A stretch of DNA of 64,000 nt from Inia geoffrensis (taxonomy: Eukaryota; Chordata; Mammalia; Artiodactyla; Iniidae). Below are positions 1 to 54,545 of this stretch, in pieces; within the stretch, counting starts at the first letter, position 1; the number at the start of each line of letters is the position of its first letter. Location of the stretch: assembly GCA_036417435.1 (NCBI GenBank), contig CM070904.1, positions 63,992,408-64,056,407 on the forward strand. The letters run 5' to 3'. A model generated the notes under the pieces. It was not told the origin of the DNA. It saw only the letters and a list, made by a program, of their open reading frames with translations, and made no database searches. Made by a program: the position numbers and the translations under genes.

Positions 1-1460
1 CATCTTTGCCTGAATAGGCACAGACTTTGAGAGAGAAGCCCTCTGTGGTTTTCCTGCGGTGTGAGAAATATCTAACACCTCGAATGGGAGCCAAGTAGTC
101 ACTTCTCCTAACCATCACTTTCTTACACTTTACAAAGTGGTTGAGAATGCATAGTTCTTCCACGTCCCATCTTTCTTGCTGTGTTCCCATGGCAAAAAAT
201 ACAATGAAGATCTGACAGTAACACCAAAAAAAGGGGTCCCTGTCCTTATCATATATATAGAAGGGGAAATTAGTAATAAGCCAATTGCAAATAAGAAACA
301 CAGTTCTAAGTAGCTCCTGTGGCTTTCATTTTATTTGGCAGGAAATTTGGGCTCATGGAAGCTCTTCCTGGAAATGTTCCCTCCACACATTCCTACACAA
401 GCCAACCTGTACCTACCAAGTTTGGGCCCACTCTCTGGGTGACTTGCTTTAACAAACAGCCTCCCAGACTTTACCCCAAACGCTCAGAGTCTCATTTGGG
501 GATGACCAGGTAGAATTGTGCCAGGGTGGAGGCACAGTTGGAGTCCTGCTGTGGCTAGTAAGGTTACCTGTGGCCACTGCAGTGTTCCTTCTGCTGCTGC
601 CCCTGACCTTGCCTTGGGCATGTTAGAAGGTGGCTAGAGCTTTTGCTATCATCAGAGAGGGAGTCTTCTCGACAGATGAGAAGCCATGATCCAGGAGGGA
701 ACAGAGGAATGCAGCAGAGGGAAAAATTTCTCATTTTCTCAGCTACAGTTAGTAGTATTCATGTTCATATTGTGGTGTGATCTTGGAAAACATTAGGTAA
801 GCAGTTAACAGTAAAGAGTCAAGGTCAGCATGCCCAAGTATAAATTTTGGTTCCAACAATATCACCAACCTCATAGGGTTGTTGTGGGGATTAAATGAAA
901 TTACATATGTAAAGCAGATAAAAATGTGCCTATAGCAGACCACCAGCCCATGGTAGCTATTGTTTTTGTTTCCACATCCAGAAGGGGCTTTAAAGGGCAC
1001 CATTCCAGCCACCATGGGGGCCAGTGGACTAACTTAAACACTAATTTAGGAACAGAGGTGAATTCTTTCCAATCATAATAGGCTTATGACAAAGCAAGTC
1101 ATATTAAAAGAAAGCACACGTTATGGGAATAAATACAATGCCTGGTACACAGTAGGAAAATGAATTTCCTCAATTACCTCTAAATTTAGTTGAAATGTTT
1201 AGTACCATGTTTATATCAGCATTAAAATTTCTTGATTTTTCTTTTTGAAAACAAACATTTTGAGTCAGCTAATATGTTGGGGGGGTGTATATTTTTATAC
1301 TGATGTGGTGTACAACAGTCTTAATATTTTATTTTCATTCACAAATTAATTTTATTACATTTCAGCCTTTTAAAAATATTCTATACATTCTGAGGACTCT
1401 GACAGATTTTTATTTAAATTTCAATATATAAAAATACTAGAATAAATTGATATAAATTAC
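1..1460 (-). other. FAP intron 15 (partial)
   Basis: AT-rich intron sequence. A MIR fragment is visible near 845-965. No exon, conserved coding frame or other element was recognised in the remainder, including a search for exon 16. Confidence 0.8.
845..965 (+). repeat. MIR SINE fragment
   Basis: The stretch cctcatagggttgttgtg, then gggattaaatgaaattacatatgtaaag, matches the 3' half of the ancient mammalian MIR consensus on the plus strand. Confidence 0.75.
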
Positions 1461-43353
<41,893 letters not shown>

Positions 43354-43563
43354 TTTTTCCAGATGTTTTTGAAAGTTAGCTAATTCTGACTTCAGAGCGT
43401 GGGTCACCGGATCTGTGAAAACCGTTGAAAGAAGTAAGTCTGTCTTCGTAGTTGGAAGCCGAAGCTAGGGCAAGGGTTTTTTTTCTTTCCACAGACTTTT
43501 GAATACCGTGCCAAATTTCAAAAGATTTCTGTAAAATCAGAAACAGATTTTGGGGGCGTTCTT
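43354..43563 (-). other. FAP: FAP 5' untranslated region (exon 1)
   Basis: Read on the minus strand from 43563 toward 43354, this begins AAGAACGCCCCCAAAATC and ends CATCTGGAAAAA directly before the ATG. It closely follows the human FAP mRNA leader as I remember it, which sets the approximate cap site at 43563. No upstream ATG occurs in the leader, so initiation at 43353 should be straightforward. The exact start site is inferred from similarity, not observed. Confidence 0.8.
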
Positions 43564-43720
43564 GGCCTTGAAATGAACTGTGAGTGGCTCAAGGGAGGTT
43601 TTATAGCATTCTCATCCTTGTAAATTCTACACCAACATCTGCTTACGTTGCCACACAGAAGTTTTTTTTTTTTAATTATTTTTTACAAGTTTAGGTTTTT
43701 GTTTCATTTTCTTCTAGAAG
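43564..43720 (-). promoter_or_regulatory. FAP: FAP proximal promoter with TATA-like box
   Basis: On the minus strand, TATAAAA lies at 43605-43599 within GCTATAAAACCTCCC, about 36-42 bases upstream of the inferred cap site at 43563. That is slightly far for a TATA box, so the true start may be a few bases further upstream than 43563. There is no CpG island here; the region is AT-rich, which fits an inducible, cell-type-restricted gene. The box is seen in the sequence; its use is inferred. Confidence 0.55.
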
Positions 43721-44379
43721 TCACTTACAGATCACATTGGCAAGTCATTGGGTTTTGGATAACCTTTCTATTTGCAACCAAAAGAAGAATTTAAAATAAT
43801 ATAAATTCCAGGTGTGTACAGTACACATATAACTCATTTTTAGCAGAGGGAGAAAATTAAAGTCACATAAGATTTTGTGAGAAAGGCACCACATTACTGC
43901 AATTTCTTTTCTTCCTCTGGGAGATTATGAGGTACTGCAGACAGAAATGTTTTTCCTTCAGCACAATTTCTTTGTCCATATAGCACCATATGCACTTTCA
44001 GTAAATACAGAAGTTTAAAAATTCAACTGTCTAAACCCACGACTGCTTTACTTTAAAGAAATAAAATGCCATCTGGTGAAATTTAGGATGGGTTAGGTGT
44101 GTATGCACAGGCCAGAAAGATGGAAAGATCAGTAAGAATAATTTACCAGCAGACCTTTGAAAGAATGAAAATGGCTTTGCAAAAGTGATATTTTTGCTTC
44201 CCTCTCAGAATAGCTTCTGAGAGAGGAGAACAGTTAGTAATTATAAAGCCTTTAAAATAAATAAAAAAGCATTTGAGAAGAGAAGTAAGTTGTATGTACA
44301 ATTTCATTTTGGATAAATTTACATAAATCCAAAGCAATCGGTCAACTTGACATCAGTAAAATGGTAGTCTGAATTAAAA

Positions 44380-44414
44380 CACACACATACACACACACAT
44401 ACACACACACACAC

Positions 44415-44446
<32 letters not shown>
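44380..44446 (+). repeat. (CA)n microsatellite, interrupted
   Basis: Acacacac runs broken by 'at' and 'gc', about 67 bp, 0.8 kb upstream of the FAP start. Confidence 0.95.
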
Positions 44447-46619
44447 CAGTTTCTTGGAGTATATTGGCTGGTTCCATGCAATTTATTTGGCTAGATTCTG
44501 TTGTTCCACATAAATACAGTTGTTAACCTACTGTCTTTTAGTTCTTCCACTAATGGTTTTCTTCTTCGGATATTTGTAATGGTCTCAACCTGACTAAAAC
44601 AAACTTCATGGTGAGCTTTCATGGATTTTTCGTGAAAAGTAATGAGGAAATGTTCCTGAAATCTTTTGCTGTTTGCTTTATTCAACTGGTCTGATTACCA
44701 TGGCAGGCTTTCTCCAAAAAAGAGCAGGACGGTGGCTTATGAACTTCCTCTTAGACATTCTCCAGACATCCCTCCCTGAATTCCAGCCTTATGAAAATTC
44801 TGTTGAGGAAAATGAGTCATTAAGCACTTACTGGCAGAGAGTTGTAACCACCCTGAGTTAGAGAGGAGCCCCTCCTTCCTTTCCAGTTGATGGGATCAGC
44901 TCTTTACAAACTGAAGCAAGCATTAAGATAAACATCCAAGTTATGCTGTATGCTTGTAGGCATCTCCATGTGATTGTGAGATCCTCAAATGCAAGATAAA
45001 AGCCACCAGCCAGGTCCCAAATGGACTGCTCCCATGTGGGTCCTCTTGGACTGATTACCTCCTTTGGAAAATTCACACAACGTGTTCTCAGAAGTTCTGT
45101 CCCAGCCTGCCAAAGCCTCAAAGTCCGCAAGTACTTTTTAGTGAGTTATTCCCACGACTTTACATCCTGAAGAGAAACTGACTATAATAAATGATTAGGG
45201 CATGATTAAAATGGTTACTCTTGGCTTTAGCAATTAAAAATGCACTGATGTGTGTGACTGGTCTGAGTACCACTTAGGACTGCAGTCAAGTGTGGGTGTC
45301 TGCAAGAAAATCATTTTGACAGGATCTAAGGAGAAATCAGGGTGCTTTAAGAGGGAGAAATTTAAATGGAAACTGTAAGAAGGAAAATTATAGGCTAAAA
45401 CACATTTCTTTAGTTTTGTTTGTTTTTTCCTTGGATGGTTGGGTGATTCAAACTGCAACTTCTGGAAAATTCTGACTGGTTTGAATGGTTTCAAGAAAAA
45501 TGAGACTGACTGCAGAAATAAAGATGTCAAGATTTTTTCCATCTGATTCCATGAGTTAAGAATACATTGCTTGTAACAGAACTATAAATGTCCATCCCTT
45601 TGAGATAATGTGTAAATGCTCTAATTTTCATCCAAACAAGTACTCCCACAAAAAAATTTAGATTTTTTTTAATATTATAACATCTTCACTGACTTTTTCT
45701 CCTTTTAGAGTCAAAATGAAAATGCTTATACTAACATTTTTAAACATTGAGGAAAATGACTGCTATTCTTATTTTATACAGTTAATTAATACCTAGTCAA
45801 CATTTTTGTTGGGAAAACAAATATGAATAAGCCACAGTGTGCATCTTCAGGAAGCTTACGTTCTTCTACAAGCTTGGCAAGTAAGTCCTTACATATTTGT
45901 TTCTTTTCCCTCTCTGGAGCTCTTGCTGAGAATGAGCCTGAAGCTAAGTTTGTGCTTAGTAGAAAAGACCCTACATTTCTGGGTTTGTTGACTGCTGCAC
46001 GGACTCAGAAGGAGAGACAGAAAGTAAACATGGCTCATGTTTGTGATTCTTAATTCAAGTCCGATTTGTGCCAAGACTGGGACTTTTCTCAGAAAGCAAC
46101 TCTGGATCTAGTCATTGCTCCAGAAATAGAAAGTATGACTTTGGCCTGTAAACAATTAAGAACAAGAATTAGGATAGTAGAGGCTCAAGTGAGCTTTCTC
46201 CAGAGATGGACCTTATAAGGCTTAATTCAGAATATGACTGCATTTTAGTAAGCCCACTGGATAAGTTAACTATAACATAAATCCTTAGCTTGCTAAGAGA
46301 GCTTTCTAGAACTATTTAGTAATAGCCACTGTGTGTCTGCCAAAAATGATTTTGATTTAGATGTTTTACCAGAAAACACCTTCAGCTATATATTCCTACA
46401 GTGTGAAGGTTAAGATGATGCTGAAAGCATAAATAAGGATGTTGTGTTTTTAATTGGGGGTAGGGAGATAAAGAAAGAGACGTGCATTCATTAACCAAAA
46501 GCTAAAATAGATTATTTAAGGTTGAGTGATACTCTAAAATAAAAATTTGCTCCAAAGAAGGCCATGCCTCTCCATTTGATTCCTCAGATTTGGTAAAAAA
46601 ATTCCTGTCAATTGTTTTA

Positions 46620-46735
46620 TACAAAGTGTTTTAATACATTTCATTTAACTCATACCAAAACTCGTTTTAATGATTAGGAAATGGAGCCCTAAAAAATTAG
46701 GTAACTTGCCCAAGATTCCAACAGGAACCAATGTT
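46620..46735 (-). repeat. MIR SINE fragment
   Basis: 'tttaatgattaggaaatgga' and 'ggtaacttgcccaagattcc' are the reverse complement of the MIR core. Confidence 0.7.
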
Positions 46736-47150
46736 ATTATGTTATATTGCTTCTTTATGATAATTCCTGAAGCTGATTCCAAAGTAATAAATACATTTTT
46801 TAAAATAAATAAATAAAATTTTAAATTAACATCTCATTGATTTCCTTTTGAAAGACATCTTAAGGGGGTGATGGTAAAATAATTACAGCTAAAATATGCG
46901 TAATCCTCACATCTTCAGAGGACATTGTTACACATGACTCAACAGACCACAGTCTTACTCTGCAGGGACTGTGTCCAAAATGTTAACTTGGTTAGAGTTT
47001 TGTTAGAATTGAGGTCTAATAATCAGAGCAGTATTTATATAGTACCTGGGGTTAGAAGGTCTTCCTCCAGGGACTTGTTTAAATTAAGGGATTCATCAGA
47101 ATACCCAACATCAAAGATATTTGAGACCTAAGCTAAGAAAAGCTAAGATT

Positions 47151-47353
47151 GGGACTTCTCTGGTGGCACAGTGGTTAAGAATCTGCCTTCTAATGCAGGG
47201 GATGCTGGTTCGATCCCCGGTCAGGGAACTAGATCCCACATGCATGCTGCAACTAAGAGTTCACATGCCACAACTGAGGACCGCACGACCCGCAACTAAG
47301 ACCTGGCACAACCTAACTAAATAAATAACTAATAATAGTAATAAAAAAAGAAG
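47151..47353 (+). mobile_element. tRNA-derived SINE
   Basis: Starts gggacttctctggtggcaca, with well preserved pol III boxes ('gtggttaagaatctgcc' and 'ggttcgatcccc'). Ends in an AT-rich tail. Target duplication agctaagatt at 47141-47150 and 47354-47363. Confidence 0.9.
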
Positions 47354-47712
47354 AGCTAAGATTGTCAAAGCTCATAGTAACTATTGCATAGTTATAGATC
47401 TGGAAGATGCAACATAACAGCATCAATGAAAAACGATACAGCTTAAACTACTTTTGAATCGATTTATTTTCTAAAACCCCAGTTGTCACAAGAGGGAGAA
47501 TATGAAGCAACATGCCTCCTAGTTTGTAATTGATACCTACTTTCTTAATAGATGTTATAGTTAGATGCCAGTGGTTTATTGTCCTCTAATAATTAGGGCA
47601 AGCTCTCCTTAGTGGCCCAGAGAGTTAACAGTCAAGTTGGATTAGAAAAGAAACAGTACGGAAACAACCTGTTTCTTTGGGTGTTTTGATGTAGTTTAAA
47701 AATGAAAATATT

Positions 47713-48070
47713 GGACTTTCCTGGTGACGCACGTGTTAAGAATCTGCCTGCCAATGCAGGGGACATGGGTTAGAGACCAGGTCCAGGAAGATCCCACAAG
47801 CCATGGAACAACTAAGCCCGTGCGCCACAACTACTGAGCCTGAGCTCTAGAGTCCGCGAGCCGCAACTACTGAGTCCATGTGCTGCAACTACCAAAGCCT
47901 GTGTGCCTACAGCCTGTGCTCTGCAACAAGAGAAGCCACCACAATAAGAAGGCTGTGCACTGCAACGAAGAGCAGCCCCTCTCACTGCAACTAGAGAAAG
48001 CCTGCATGCAGCAATGAAGACCCAACACAGCCAAAAATAAATAATATAAAATAAATAAATTTTAAAAAAT
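47713..48070 (+). mobile_element. tRNA-derived SINE, long form
   Basis: Starts ggactttcctggtgacgcac, has tandem 'ccacaactactgagcc' type units and ends cagccaaaaataaataatat. Flanked by aaaaatgaaaatatt (47698-47712) and aaaaatgcaaatatt (48071-48085). Confidence 0.9.
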
Positions 48071-48224
48071 AAAAATGCAAATATTACATTTCCTTAGAAG
48101 TAGTTAATCAATAGGCTTGATCATATTAAATAGTTTAAATTGAATGTGTAAGTGTTTTATATACTTTGATAAAACTTATTAAAGACATTGCTACTTCACT
48201 AGTATTTTAGAGTAGAGAATATTA

Positions 48225-48480
48225 CTACTAATAGCTAATGCTTACTGAACACTTTTATTAATCCTGACAGTTTTCAAAGGATGGTACCTGTACTCTCTCA
48301 TTTCATCTTCAGAACATTAGTACCATTATGATCTTCATTTGAAACATAAGGACATGGATGCACAGAAAATTTAAGTAACTCCCTCACAGTCATATAGCTT
48401 ATGACTATGTGTTCATGAGCAATGTGGGCAGTAGCAATGGCACATGAACCCAAACAGTCTTATTCTATAACACAATTTGA
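48225..48480 (-). repeat. MIR SINE
   Basis: 'taatagctaatgcttactga' followed by 'agtaactccctcacagtcat' is the reverse complement of a MIR; diverged. Confidence 0.75.
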
Positions 48481-48489
48481 TTGGTCCAT

Positions 48490-49640
48490 GTTTAAGTTTC
48501 TGCCAGGAGGGTATATATAGGTATAGTGATGGGATGTGTAATCGAGACTGGATCTAGGAGGAGGTAAAGCAGAAAGAAGATATTAGATGGGCTAATAAGC
48601 TGGATATATTGATAAGGCCAGTGATAGAATAGGAAGTAAAGAAGTTGTTACCAGAAAGGAGCAGGTTTCAGTCTAAGATTTCAGTTCAAAGTGCTGACAA
48701 GGTCTAGGGTGTGGATCCAGAAGTAGTGACTGAGGAAGAGGAAAGAAGTGAAGGTACCTAGAGATATAAATAGTTGTCAAAACAGTGAGAGGCAAGGGAG
48801 TCATTTGAGATGTATATCTGGGAACTTAATTTACCTCAAATTATGGCAATACTTGTGGAGGGGGAAGAAATACACTGACTCACATTCTAAACTCTTTATA
48901 AAAGATTTGGAGAGATTCCCAGATCAAACTGGTAGAATGAACATGTACATCAATTCCTTTGCCTTCTGAGACACCATTAAACTGATTGCAAAAGGAAGAA
49001 AAGGATGAGGCATGTAACAATGGAGAGATGGAGAGAGTATCACTAGTGGATAAAGCAGAACAGAAACAGCAACTGCCTGGGACACATCTAGAAAGAAACT
49101 TGCATGGAACAGTTCCAGAATTGAAATGGCATTTACCACTGAGGGTAGGAGAGAGAAACGGTGCTGGAAAAAAGGAGGCTAGTTAGATATCCATATACGG
49201 ACTCTTCATCTCTAGATGCAAAACAATCTGCAGCTGAGCATTTACCCCAGGCAAAAAACAAAAGATTAAATTTTAAGAGATATTAAACTACTGTTGTGGA
49301 GTACCAGAGGAGCCAGCTGGGAGTCAGTGCAACAAAATAAATTCAGTCCTCCAGCTCAAGGGCTTCCTGACCTCTTATCCTTAAACAAAACCCACCAGCT
49401 GACAAGCCCCACCTGAATAACAGGGTCTCTCCATTCTTCCCTCATTCTTATGTCTGCTACAAAAACCAAGCATCAGTAGACAAGGATAATATTTTTTTTA
49501 AAAAAAAGAAGAATCCAAACCTTAAAACATAAAAGAAAAGTAAAGACACTAAGAAGGACAAGTAGGAAAAAAAAAAAAAGACACTCAAGAAAAATAGAAA
49601 AAAATGACCAGGAAGATAATTATGAGAACAGAAGACAACC
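48490..49640. other. Intergenic, unassigned
   Basis: No gene recognised. Purine-rich at 48520-48760 and 49480-49640. Short open frames here show no known domain. Confidence 0.6.
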
Positions 49641-50330
49641 TTTAAAAAAGCTGGAATTCAGCAATCCCATTTCTGGCTCATATCCAAAGGAAATGAAGAC
49701 AGGATATCAGAGAGATATCTGCACTCACATGTTCGTTGCAGCATTATTCACAATAGCCAAAATATGGAAACAGCCTAAGTGTCCATCAACAGGTGAGTGG
49801 ATAAGGAATTCTGGTATACATATACAATGGAATATTATTCAACCATGAGAAAGAAGAGATCCTGCCATTTGTAACAAGATGTATGTATCTGGGAGGCATT
49901 ATGCGAGGTGAAATAAACTAGACAAAGAAAGACAAATATGTCATGTTAACATTTACACATAAAATCTTTAAAAAAATGTTAAACTCATAAACACAGAGTG
50001 GAAAAGTGGTTGCTAGGAGAAATAGGGGGAGCTTGGTAAATGGTACAAACTTTCAGCTATAAGCTGAATAAGATGTGAGGATCTAATGTAAAGCATGATG
50101 ATTACAGGGGATAACATTGTATTGTACAAACAAAAGTTGCTAAGAGAGAACTTAAATATTCTTACAAAAAATGTGAGGTGATACATGTATTAATTAACTC
50201 AAGGGGAGTTCCTTTCATAATGTATATGTACATCAAATCATCACGATTTACACCTTAAATATCTTGCAATTTTACTTGTCAGTTATACCCCAATAAAGCA
50301 AAAATTTTTTTAAAATTTAAAAGCTTGAAT
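49640..50330 (+). repeat. Old L1 LINE (L1M-type) 3' end
   Basis: Plus-strand L1: 'gcagcattattcacaatagc', 'cctaagtgtccatcaacagg', 'tacaatggaatattattcaa', 'gtggttgctaggagaaatag', ending gttataccccaataaagcaa. No intact frame. Confidence 0.88.
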
Positions 50331-50439
50331 TAGCATCCTCACTGTGATTCAGTGAGATATTGCCACAATTTAGACAACAGGTTATGATAAAGTAATATTA
50401 AAAAAGCTCTTACATACTGAAAATACGATTGCCAAATTT

Positions 50440-51110
50440 TTAAAAATTGATATAGGTTTTGGGAAATGGAATTGAAGAAATCTCTCAGAACAGAAAGACA
50501 AAGATGGATAATATGATGAAAAAGGTAAGACACATAGAATATAAACTCAGAAAGTCCAACATCCAATTAGTAAGAGTTTGAGAAAGAAATGTCAAAGAAA
50601 GCAGAGGGAAAAGTATTATTATAGAATGAAGGCAAGAGAATTTCCCAAAGATGAAGAAGAAAATACATCTTCTGGGCCTACAAAATGCCCAGGGCAAAAT
50701 ATGAGAAAAAAGCTCATACAAAGACATATAATTGTGAACTTCTAAAATATTAATTACAAAGAGAGAATCCTAAATTCTTCCAAAGAGAAAAAATTGCCTA
50801 CAAAAGAAGCAAGAATTAGACTGACAACAAATTTACCATCTGCCAACTAGACGCTGCAGAACAAAGGTGGAATGTTTTTAAAGTTCTGAGAGAAAATGCT
50901 TGTCATGCTAGAATCTACTTAGTCAAGATAGGAGTCAGATATGAGGACAAAATGAAGATAGTTTCAGATGTATGAAAACTCAGAAAGCTTACACCCCAGA
51001 TAGCCTTTCTTAGGAAGGAACTTGAGGGTGTATTTCAGCAAAATGAGGCATTAAAGTACTGAAGTCATCATTCAAGGGAGAGAAAAGCTGAGCCAAGAAA
51101 GAATCTGTCC
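50440..51110 (+). repeat. L1M/HAL1-like LINE remnant
   Basis: 'tttcccaaagatgaagaaga', 'gacgctgcagaacaaaggtg', 'aagttctgagagaaaatgct' and 'gaatctacttagtcaagata' follow a frequent L1M/HAL1 internal region. Subfamily not assigned. Confidence 0.55.
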
Positions 51111-52759
51111 TTTGAAAACCCGATGCTAGCATTTTGTGAACCCTTGTCTCCAGTCTTTTCTTAAGACAGATCTATTCCTTTGCATAACGAATTTTTTCTA
51201 AGTTTGAATTGTTTTTCGTGCCACTTGTAAATAAGAGTCCCAATAGTCACACAACTGATGGAAGTAATTGATGGTGTGTAAAAGTAGGATCTTAGAAACA
51301 TTCTCTACTAAGCAGCATGAGAAGTTCTGTTAGACCCACAAAGAAATGAAATCCTGCTAAACTACTTAGCTCAAAAGCAATACTTACCTAGTCACAATTG
51401 TTTGAGTGTTTATTGGTTTTGCATTTTTACAATTCATGTGGACAAATCACAAAAGACTATTTTGTAGTCAGAAATTATTGATCAAAAGGATTTATTTATT
51501 ATTTAAATGTTAATAAAATTAAATGTATAGCTAACAAAGTTGGAAAGTGGAAGGGGGGTGAAGAAACACAGATAGATGGACAAGAAAACACATGCCCTTA
51601 TCTCCCAAGGCAGGCAGTCAAGAGATCTCATCCATGATGAACAGAATAAGAATTGGAAGTACACATAACTGTCCCTGCCATGTCATCTCCAAATGGTATT
51701 GAGGGCACAGTGTAGAAAGGGAATATTTACCTTAGTTGAAATATAGAACCACATGATTTTTCATATTGTTTCAGAAAGTTTAAAAGATAAATCTGAAAAT
51801 TCATATGATGAATTAGCAGGTCTTCTTCACTAAGTAGTCTCATACAGTAGGTGACATTTGTGGATTTGCCTAGGTAAACTGCCTGTTTCTACCATTTACC
51901 TATTTTTTTCTATTGTGCTACGGAGCAAATGTGTCTGGCAGACGGTGTAGGGAAAGATTATGATAGCAAAGTAAGATTTATGGATGAGAAAATAGGAAAG
52001 ACGTTACCAACATGGGCTCAAGTTTTTGCTTGTGTCACCTTCTCAATGAGGCTCAATCACTCCCTTAAAATTGACCCCCCTCCACCTCCAGTTTTTCTTA
52101 GCTTACTCTTCTTTTTTTCCATAGATTTTGCCACTTCCCAATATCCTGGGATATATATGTATGTATTATTTTTATTGCTTATTCCTTTTTACCTCACATA
52201 CTATCTCTATTTTTGGCTTGTTTCACTCATATAGCCCAAGGACATAGGAACAATTCTTGGTGTAAAGTAAGTGCTTAATAAATATTGTTATCTGAATGAA
52301 TGCATGAAGAAAAATATAGAGGATTTGGTGCTCCCTGGCTGCTCACTGTGGGCCCAAGCTAGATATGGCTCAAAGAGAGCACCTTCAGGTGAGACCAGTA
52401 AGGGGCCAAGCTCATGATTATTAAACAATCAGATATTAACAATTTTTATCTTAACAATTATCGCTTAATCCTTGTGTTACTGTTTCAGGGTGCCTTTCAA
52501 CATGAACTGCAGTTTAGTTCATTATAACATGAGAATTAGTAATAGGAGATTTTACTGCAGATATTCAGTTATTTTTTCCTGAGAACTGAGGAAAGATTAC
52601 CAACTATGTATGAGAAGTATCTGTTTTATGGATTAGTAAAGTGAGAATTAGTTGAACTTCATGTCTACTTCCTTTTGACATTCTAATTAGTGAAATTTCA
52701 ATTAGTACGTAATCTAATCAATTCTGTGTTCCACTTTGATAATTTTTCTAATATTGACC
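51111..52759. other. Intergenic, unassigned
   Basis: AT-rich sequence left of the ERV. A short L2/MIR-like tail ('agtgcttaataaatattgtt') lies at 52250-52310. No gene recognised. Confidence 0.6.
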
Positions 52760-53089
52760 TGAAATAAATAGACTGCCAGATATTTCCCCAGCAAAGAGGG
52801 GTTTATTCGGGATCAGCAGAGAATTGCTATTTGGGGTCCGTGACCGTGATAAGCCAAGTGCAAGTTCCCCTGCACAGCAAGCAAAGGAGAATGCTTTAGA
52901 GGGAGGAAAAGGAAGTTGAGAGGACTGTAGTAAACAAAGAGCCCATAGCTTTTCATTGGCTGAGACCTCGCCAGGAAAGAAGAGTACGTTTTCTTCTTCC
53001 TGTTGGGCCCTGCTATCCTTGAAGGACGTGAGAGCTCCCTCTTCTGGTCTCCCAATTGTATTGATGTTTCTGTCTATTAATATTTTACA
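52760..53089 (-). repeat. ERV 3' LTR
   Basis: 330 bp, starting TGTAAAATATTAATAGACAG and ending TTATTTCA on the minus strand, alignable with the 5' LTR over its whole length. Contains a CCAAT box and an AATAAA signal at 52807-52802. Confidence 0.9.
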
Positions 53090-53104
53090 TCTCCCCTTTT
53101 TAAT
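53090..53104 (-). other. ERV polypurine tract
   Basis: On the minus strand AAAAAGGGGAGA lies directly before the TG that begins the 3' LTR, the position of the plus-strand primer in retroviruses. It fixes the LTR boundary and the orientation. Confidence 0.85.
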
Positions 53105-53120
53105 CAAGATCTTTCTCTGA

Positions 53121-53226
53121 GGGACTCCCCTAGCAGTCCAGTGGTTAGGACTCCGAGCTTCCACTGCAGGGAGCACAGGTTCTATCCCTGGTCAGGGATA
53201 TGTCGCATGGCACAGCCAAAAAAAAT
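53121..53226 (+). mobile_element. Short tRNA-derived SINE inside the ERV
   Basis: Starts gggactcccctagcagtcca and continues 'gtggttaggactccgagctt' and 'ggttctatccctggtcaggg', ending 'gcacagcc' plus A's. Flanks tttctctga / atctctga suggest a target duplication. It lies between the polypurine tract and the env-end remnant, so it is younger than the provirus. Confidence 0.85.
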
Positions 53227-53599
53227 ATCTCTGAATGCATTGCTTATCAACAGTTATGTTTTCTGGTTTCAGTGACCTTTTATCTTTTACTGTCAGGAAG
53301 GACCTTTCCTAGGTATAATATCTTATATATCATACCTAGTGTCCAGATTAGAAAACTATTAAGGTCACGTTAGAGAAACAAGGAGGAATAGGAAGGAGAA
53401 CTCCCAGGCATTTTTTATCTCAAGTCCATATACTATCAAGATCATAGACACTGGAAATCATCTGAAGCATTACATCATCATCAAAGTTTTGGCAACAAAC
53501 TTCCAACGTGCCTAGTCTGGATATTTTAGGAAAGCTGTCTTATCAGATGTCATCTGCTTCAATTCTCTGAAATCTTTACTTTTAGGTCACCAGATGATG

Positions 53600-54165
53600 A
53601 TCTAGTCAATGTTTGGTGATTTCTTTTGGTGTGTCTTGTGAATCCACGAGTCTATTCCTTGGAGTTTGACAGCACAAGGGTTGGTTAGTAGTACCTGATA
53701 GGGGCCTTTTGAGAAAGGTTGAAGAGAGGTATTCTGGAAGTGCCTTTTCCAGTAGATGAACCTCCAGGTTGCAAGGTATGATGCTTAAGGTCTTCATCTC
53801 CCAAGGGCATACTGTGAAAGTATTGCTCTACCAAAGCATGCTTATTTTTATTAGAAGCAATTAGTCCTTTGCAATATTGGAATATATCTCCTTTTAACAG
53901 TCGTGTGTCAAAAAAAGCAGGAGCCAAGTTCACTGGGCATCCCATGACTGTCTCAAAGAGTGAGAGAATTTGTGAGTTCCAAAAGGGGTGGATCTGAGAT
54001 TTAGAAGGACCAATGGCAATGCTTTTGGCCAAGGTATGTGGGGGGCCTTGACCAATTCTGCCAATTGAGATTTTTTAATAATGTCATTAATGCATTCAGC
54101 TAAACCAGAGGATTGGGGCTAGTAAGCACAGGGAAAGTTTTCCAGATCAGACTTCAGGATTTGTG
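53600..54165 (-). pseudogene. ERV integrase (pol C-terminal) remnant
   Basis: Two overlapping minus-strand frames share one degraded integrase. Legible pieces are QSSGLAECIND and PWPKALPLVLLNLRSTPFG (core domain end) near 54000-54120, and TNQPLC / SWIHKTHQKK type C-terminal sequence near 53610-53690. Frames switch at several points. The catalytic part further upstream is absent. Confidence 0.8.
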
Positions 54166-54199
54166 AGGAATTAGGACTCTCAGTAAAAGCCCAAGGCAT

Positions 54200-54545
54200 T
54201 ACTGTGCAGGTGAATTATTTTTCTTCTCAAGTGAAGGCCAAAATGTATTGGTTAGCTTCACCAACTGCAATACTAGAGAATGCACTGCATAAATCAGTTA
54301 CAGTAAAGAATTTACTTCTGATGGGAATGGATGTTAGTAATGTGTGAGAGTTAGAAAAACAGGGTGTCAAGGGATAGCACAGTTGTTCATTGCTTGGAGG
54401 TCCTGGACAAACCTCCACCTTTGACCCTTAGTTTTTCTCACAGGTGAGAAAATGGGGCTAGTATGAGGGTTAATGAGGCCTTGAGCCTTGTAATCATTTG
54501 TTATGGGCTTTCTGCGTTATAGGATTTCTTTACTTATAGGGTATT
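54200..54545 (-). pseudogene. ERV reverse transcriptase N-terminal remnant
   Basis: Minus-strand RWRFVQDLQAMNNCAIP at about 54420-54370, and in another frame PIRSKFFTVTDLCSAFSSIA (54330-54270), are the early RT motifs of class I retroviruses. The frame changes between them. Sequence then passes directly into integrase, so the RT active-site region and RNase H are deleted near 54200. Confidence 0.82.

Larger units (their letters stand above)
43721..47138. other. FAP 5' flank / intergenic
   Basis: AT-rich flank with a (CA)n run (44380-44446) and a MIR remnant (46620-46735). Open frames of up to about 100 codons at 44858-45542 on the minus strand have no recognisable family, no splice structure and ordinary base composition. 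No gene called. Confidence 0.65.

Noticed and set aside
1..1460. Search for FAP exon 16 left of exon 15
   Set aside because: No stretch encoding ISIGSYPP or the following cysteine-rich part is present; the exon lies outside the window.
44858..45542. Minus-strand open frames of 90 and 102 codons upstream of FAP
   Set aside because: Compositionally ordinary, with no family resemblance. They could be chance; no evidence of a separate gene.
47208..47222. tRNA B-box match suggesting a tRNA gene
   Set aside because: The A and B boxes belong to a tRNA-derived SINE head with target duplications; no cloverleaf 3' half.
53685..54032. 115-codon minus-strand frame looking like a gene
   Set aside because: It is part of the decayed ERV integrase. 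It starts and ends at frame breaks and is not a host gene.
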